From Myxococcus stipitatus (GTDB lineage: Bacteria > Myxococcota > Myxococcia > Myxococcales > Myxococcaceae), in NCBI RefSeq assembly GCF_021412625.1, contig NZ_JAKCFI010000017.1, positions 62,001-126,000 of the forward strand: a stretch of DNA of 64,000 bases. The letters are read 5' to 3'. Shown piece by piece: positions 63,238-64,000 of this stretch. Numbering within the stretch: the stretch's first letter is position 1; each line of letters starts with the position of its first letter. The notes below the pieces were generated by a model. It was not told where the DNA came from, did no database searches, and worked only from the letters and a program-made list of their open reading frames with translations. The position numbers and the translations under genes are program-made.

Positions 63238-64000
63238 TCAGGCCGCGTGGCGCGGCGACCCAGGCGTGTACGGCGGCAGGCGGTTGGAGAGCTCCGGCAC
63301 GCGCCAGCGATGGAAGACGAGGCCGGCGTCCACGCCGATGACGTCCTCCTCCTCCACGGCGACCCACGACGGGCTGCCGCACAGCGACTCGCTGGCGACC
63401 ATGAGCTGCTCGAGCCGCGTGCCCACCTGGGGCAGCACGCCGGGCGTGGCGCGGGGGCAACCCGCGGACACGAAGAGGGTGCGGTTGCGCCGCGAGGCCA
63501 CCATCACCTCGCCATCCGTGACGAGGAAGTTCATCGCCGAGCGCGGCTTGTTCGACTCACCCACGTCGGTGATGGCGGAGACCAGGCTCATCGTCTCGGC
63601 GAGCGCCCGGGCGACGCCCTCCACGGGCGCCGGGCCGCCAATCGGGTGCACGGCCGCCAGCCGGGTGAGGAAGACGTAGAAGCAGCGCTCGCTGTCGGTG
63701 GTGCCGCGGATGCCCGCGCGCAGCGTGGGACAGATGAGCGCTTCGATGGCCGGGCGGTGCTGCGCGAAGTCGCGGATGGTGCCGTTGTGCACGAAGGACC
63801 AGCGACCGTGCAGGAACGGGTGCGAGTTGCGCAGCTCCACCGCGCCCACCGAGGCCAGGCGGATGTGCGCCACCACCGTGTGAGACGACACCCGGCTGCT
63901 GACCCGCTCGAAGTCAGGGTCGCTGTGCGCGGGGCCCACACCATGGGCCACGACAGGCGCGGCTTCCACTCCATAGGCCGCGATTCCCCACCCATCCTTG
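63238..64000 (-). CDS. Class II glutamine amidotransferase (YafJ type), N-terminus outside the window
   Basis: 254 residues are seen; the start, including the catalytic Cys2, lies beyond the right edge. The visible part begins KDGWGIAAYG and continues with VVAHIRLASVG, NSHPFLHGRWSFVHNG and GTTDSERCFYVFLT, the Asn/Gly/Asp pattern of the GATase_6/YafJ family that releases ammonia from glutamine. The synthase partner is unknown for this group. It converges on the tsaE operon. Confidence 0.93.
   Translation of the reverse strand, partial: KDGWGIAAYGVEAAPVVAHGVGPAHSDPDFERVSSRVSSHTVVAHIRLASVGAVELRNSHPFLHGRWSFVHNGTIRDFAQHRPAIEALICPTLRAGIRGTTDSERCFYVFLTRLAAVHPIGGPAPVEGVARALAETMSLVSAITDVGESNKPRSAMNFLVTDGEVMVASRRNRTLFVSAGCPRATPGVLPQVGTRLEQLMVASESLCGSPSWVAVEEEDVIGVDAGLVFHRWRVPELSNRLPPYTPGSPRHAA

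Overview
The window looks like a chromosomal segment of a myxobacterium (Myxococcota, most like the Myxococcus/Corallococcus/Archangium group). The reasons are the very high GC with strong G/C at third codon positions, a lipoprotein carrying the 'Myxococcus cysteine-rich repeat' (CDDxN...GDGC...C), a Ser/Thr kinase fused to a STAND-type NTPase, many lineage-type lipoproteins, and the delta-proteobacterial gene order tilS-ftsH-folP-glmM / pdxJ-acpS-nnrD-tsaE. I see no insertion sequence, phage gene or CRISPR array. Coding density is about 93-95%. The genus is an inference.

Layout. 1-4.2 kb (minus): a signalling operon of kinase-STAND protein, TPR/PEGA membrane protein and Cys-rich lipoprotein. 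4.6-13.8 kb: small membrane and lipoprotein genes, a quinone oxidoreductase, a coupled yacG - PHP phosphatase - LPG-synthase-like trio, a ribbon-helix-helix operon, two large lipoproteins and one tRNA with a CAT anticodon. 14-15 kb: an ABHD18-like hydrolase. 15.1-23.7 kb: a heavy-metal RND efflux operon (adaptor, pump, outer-membrane channel; minus) divergent from a histidine kinase/NtrC-type regulator pair. 23.7-31 kb: a DUF4349 lipoprotein, a small orphan, a beta-barrel protein, an FHA protein, a PP2C phosphatase fused to a cyclic-nucleotide-binding domain, and a giant repeat protein. 31-34.4 kb: coaBC, a 4Fe-4S uracil-DNA glycosylase and an esterase.

34.6-42.3 kb holds the lysine (beta-lysine) aminomutase pathway: kdd, then on the other side of a secreted catalase-ankyrin pair the operon kamD-(secreted 157-aa protein)-kamE-kal-kce, closed by a strong terminator. 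The kam/catalase divergent promoter region carries three copies of ACCG-N6-CGGT, one of them over a GATAAT -10 element. 42.4-50.3 kb: an SDR enzyme, a methyltransferase, a His-rich Spy-like protein, a ChaN-like protein, and a TonB-dependent receptor coupled to a lipoprotein made only of the 5'-nucleotidase C-terminal domain.

50.3-64 kb: tandem ribbon-helix-helix paralogues, then an intergenic region that appears to encode a roughly 200-nt small RNA (promoter, structured body, intrinsic terminator), then the housekeeping block tilS, ftsH, folP, glmM, (minus-strand repeat protein), pdxJ, acpS, nnrD, tsaE, and a class II glutamine amidotransferase that runs off the right edge. The best candidates for undescribed biology are the small RNA, the kam operon with its inserted secreted protein and operator cluster, and the TonB-receptor/5'-nucleotidase-C-domain pair.
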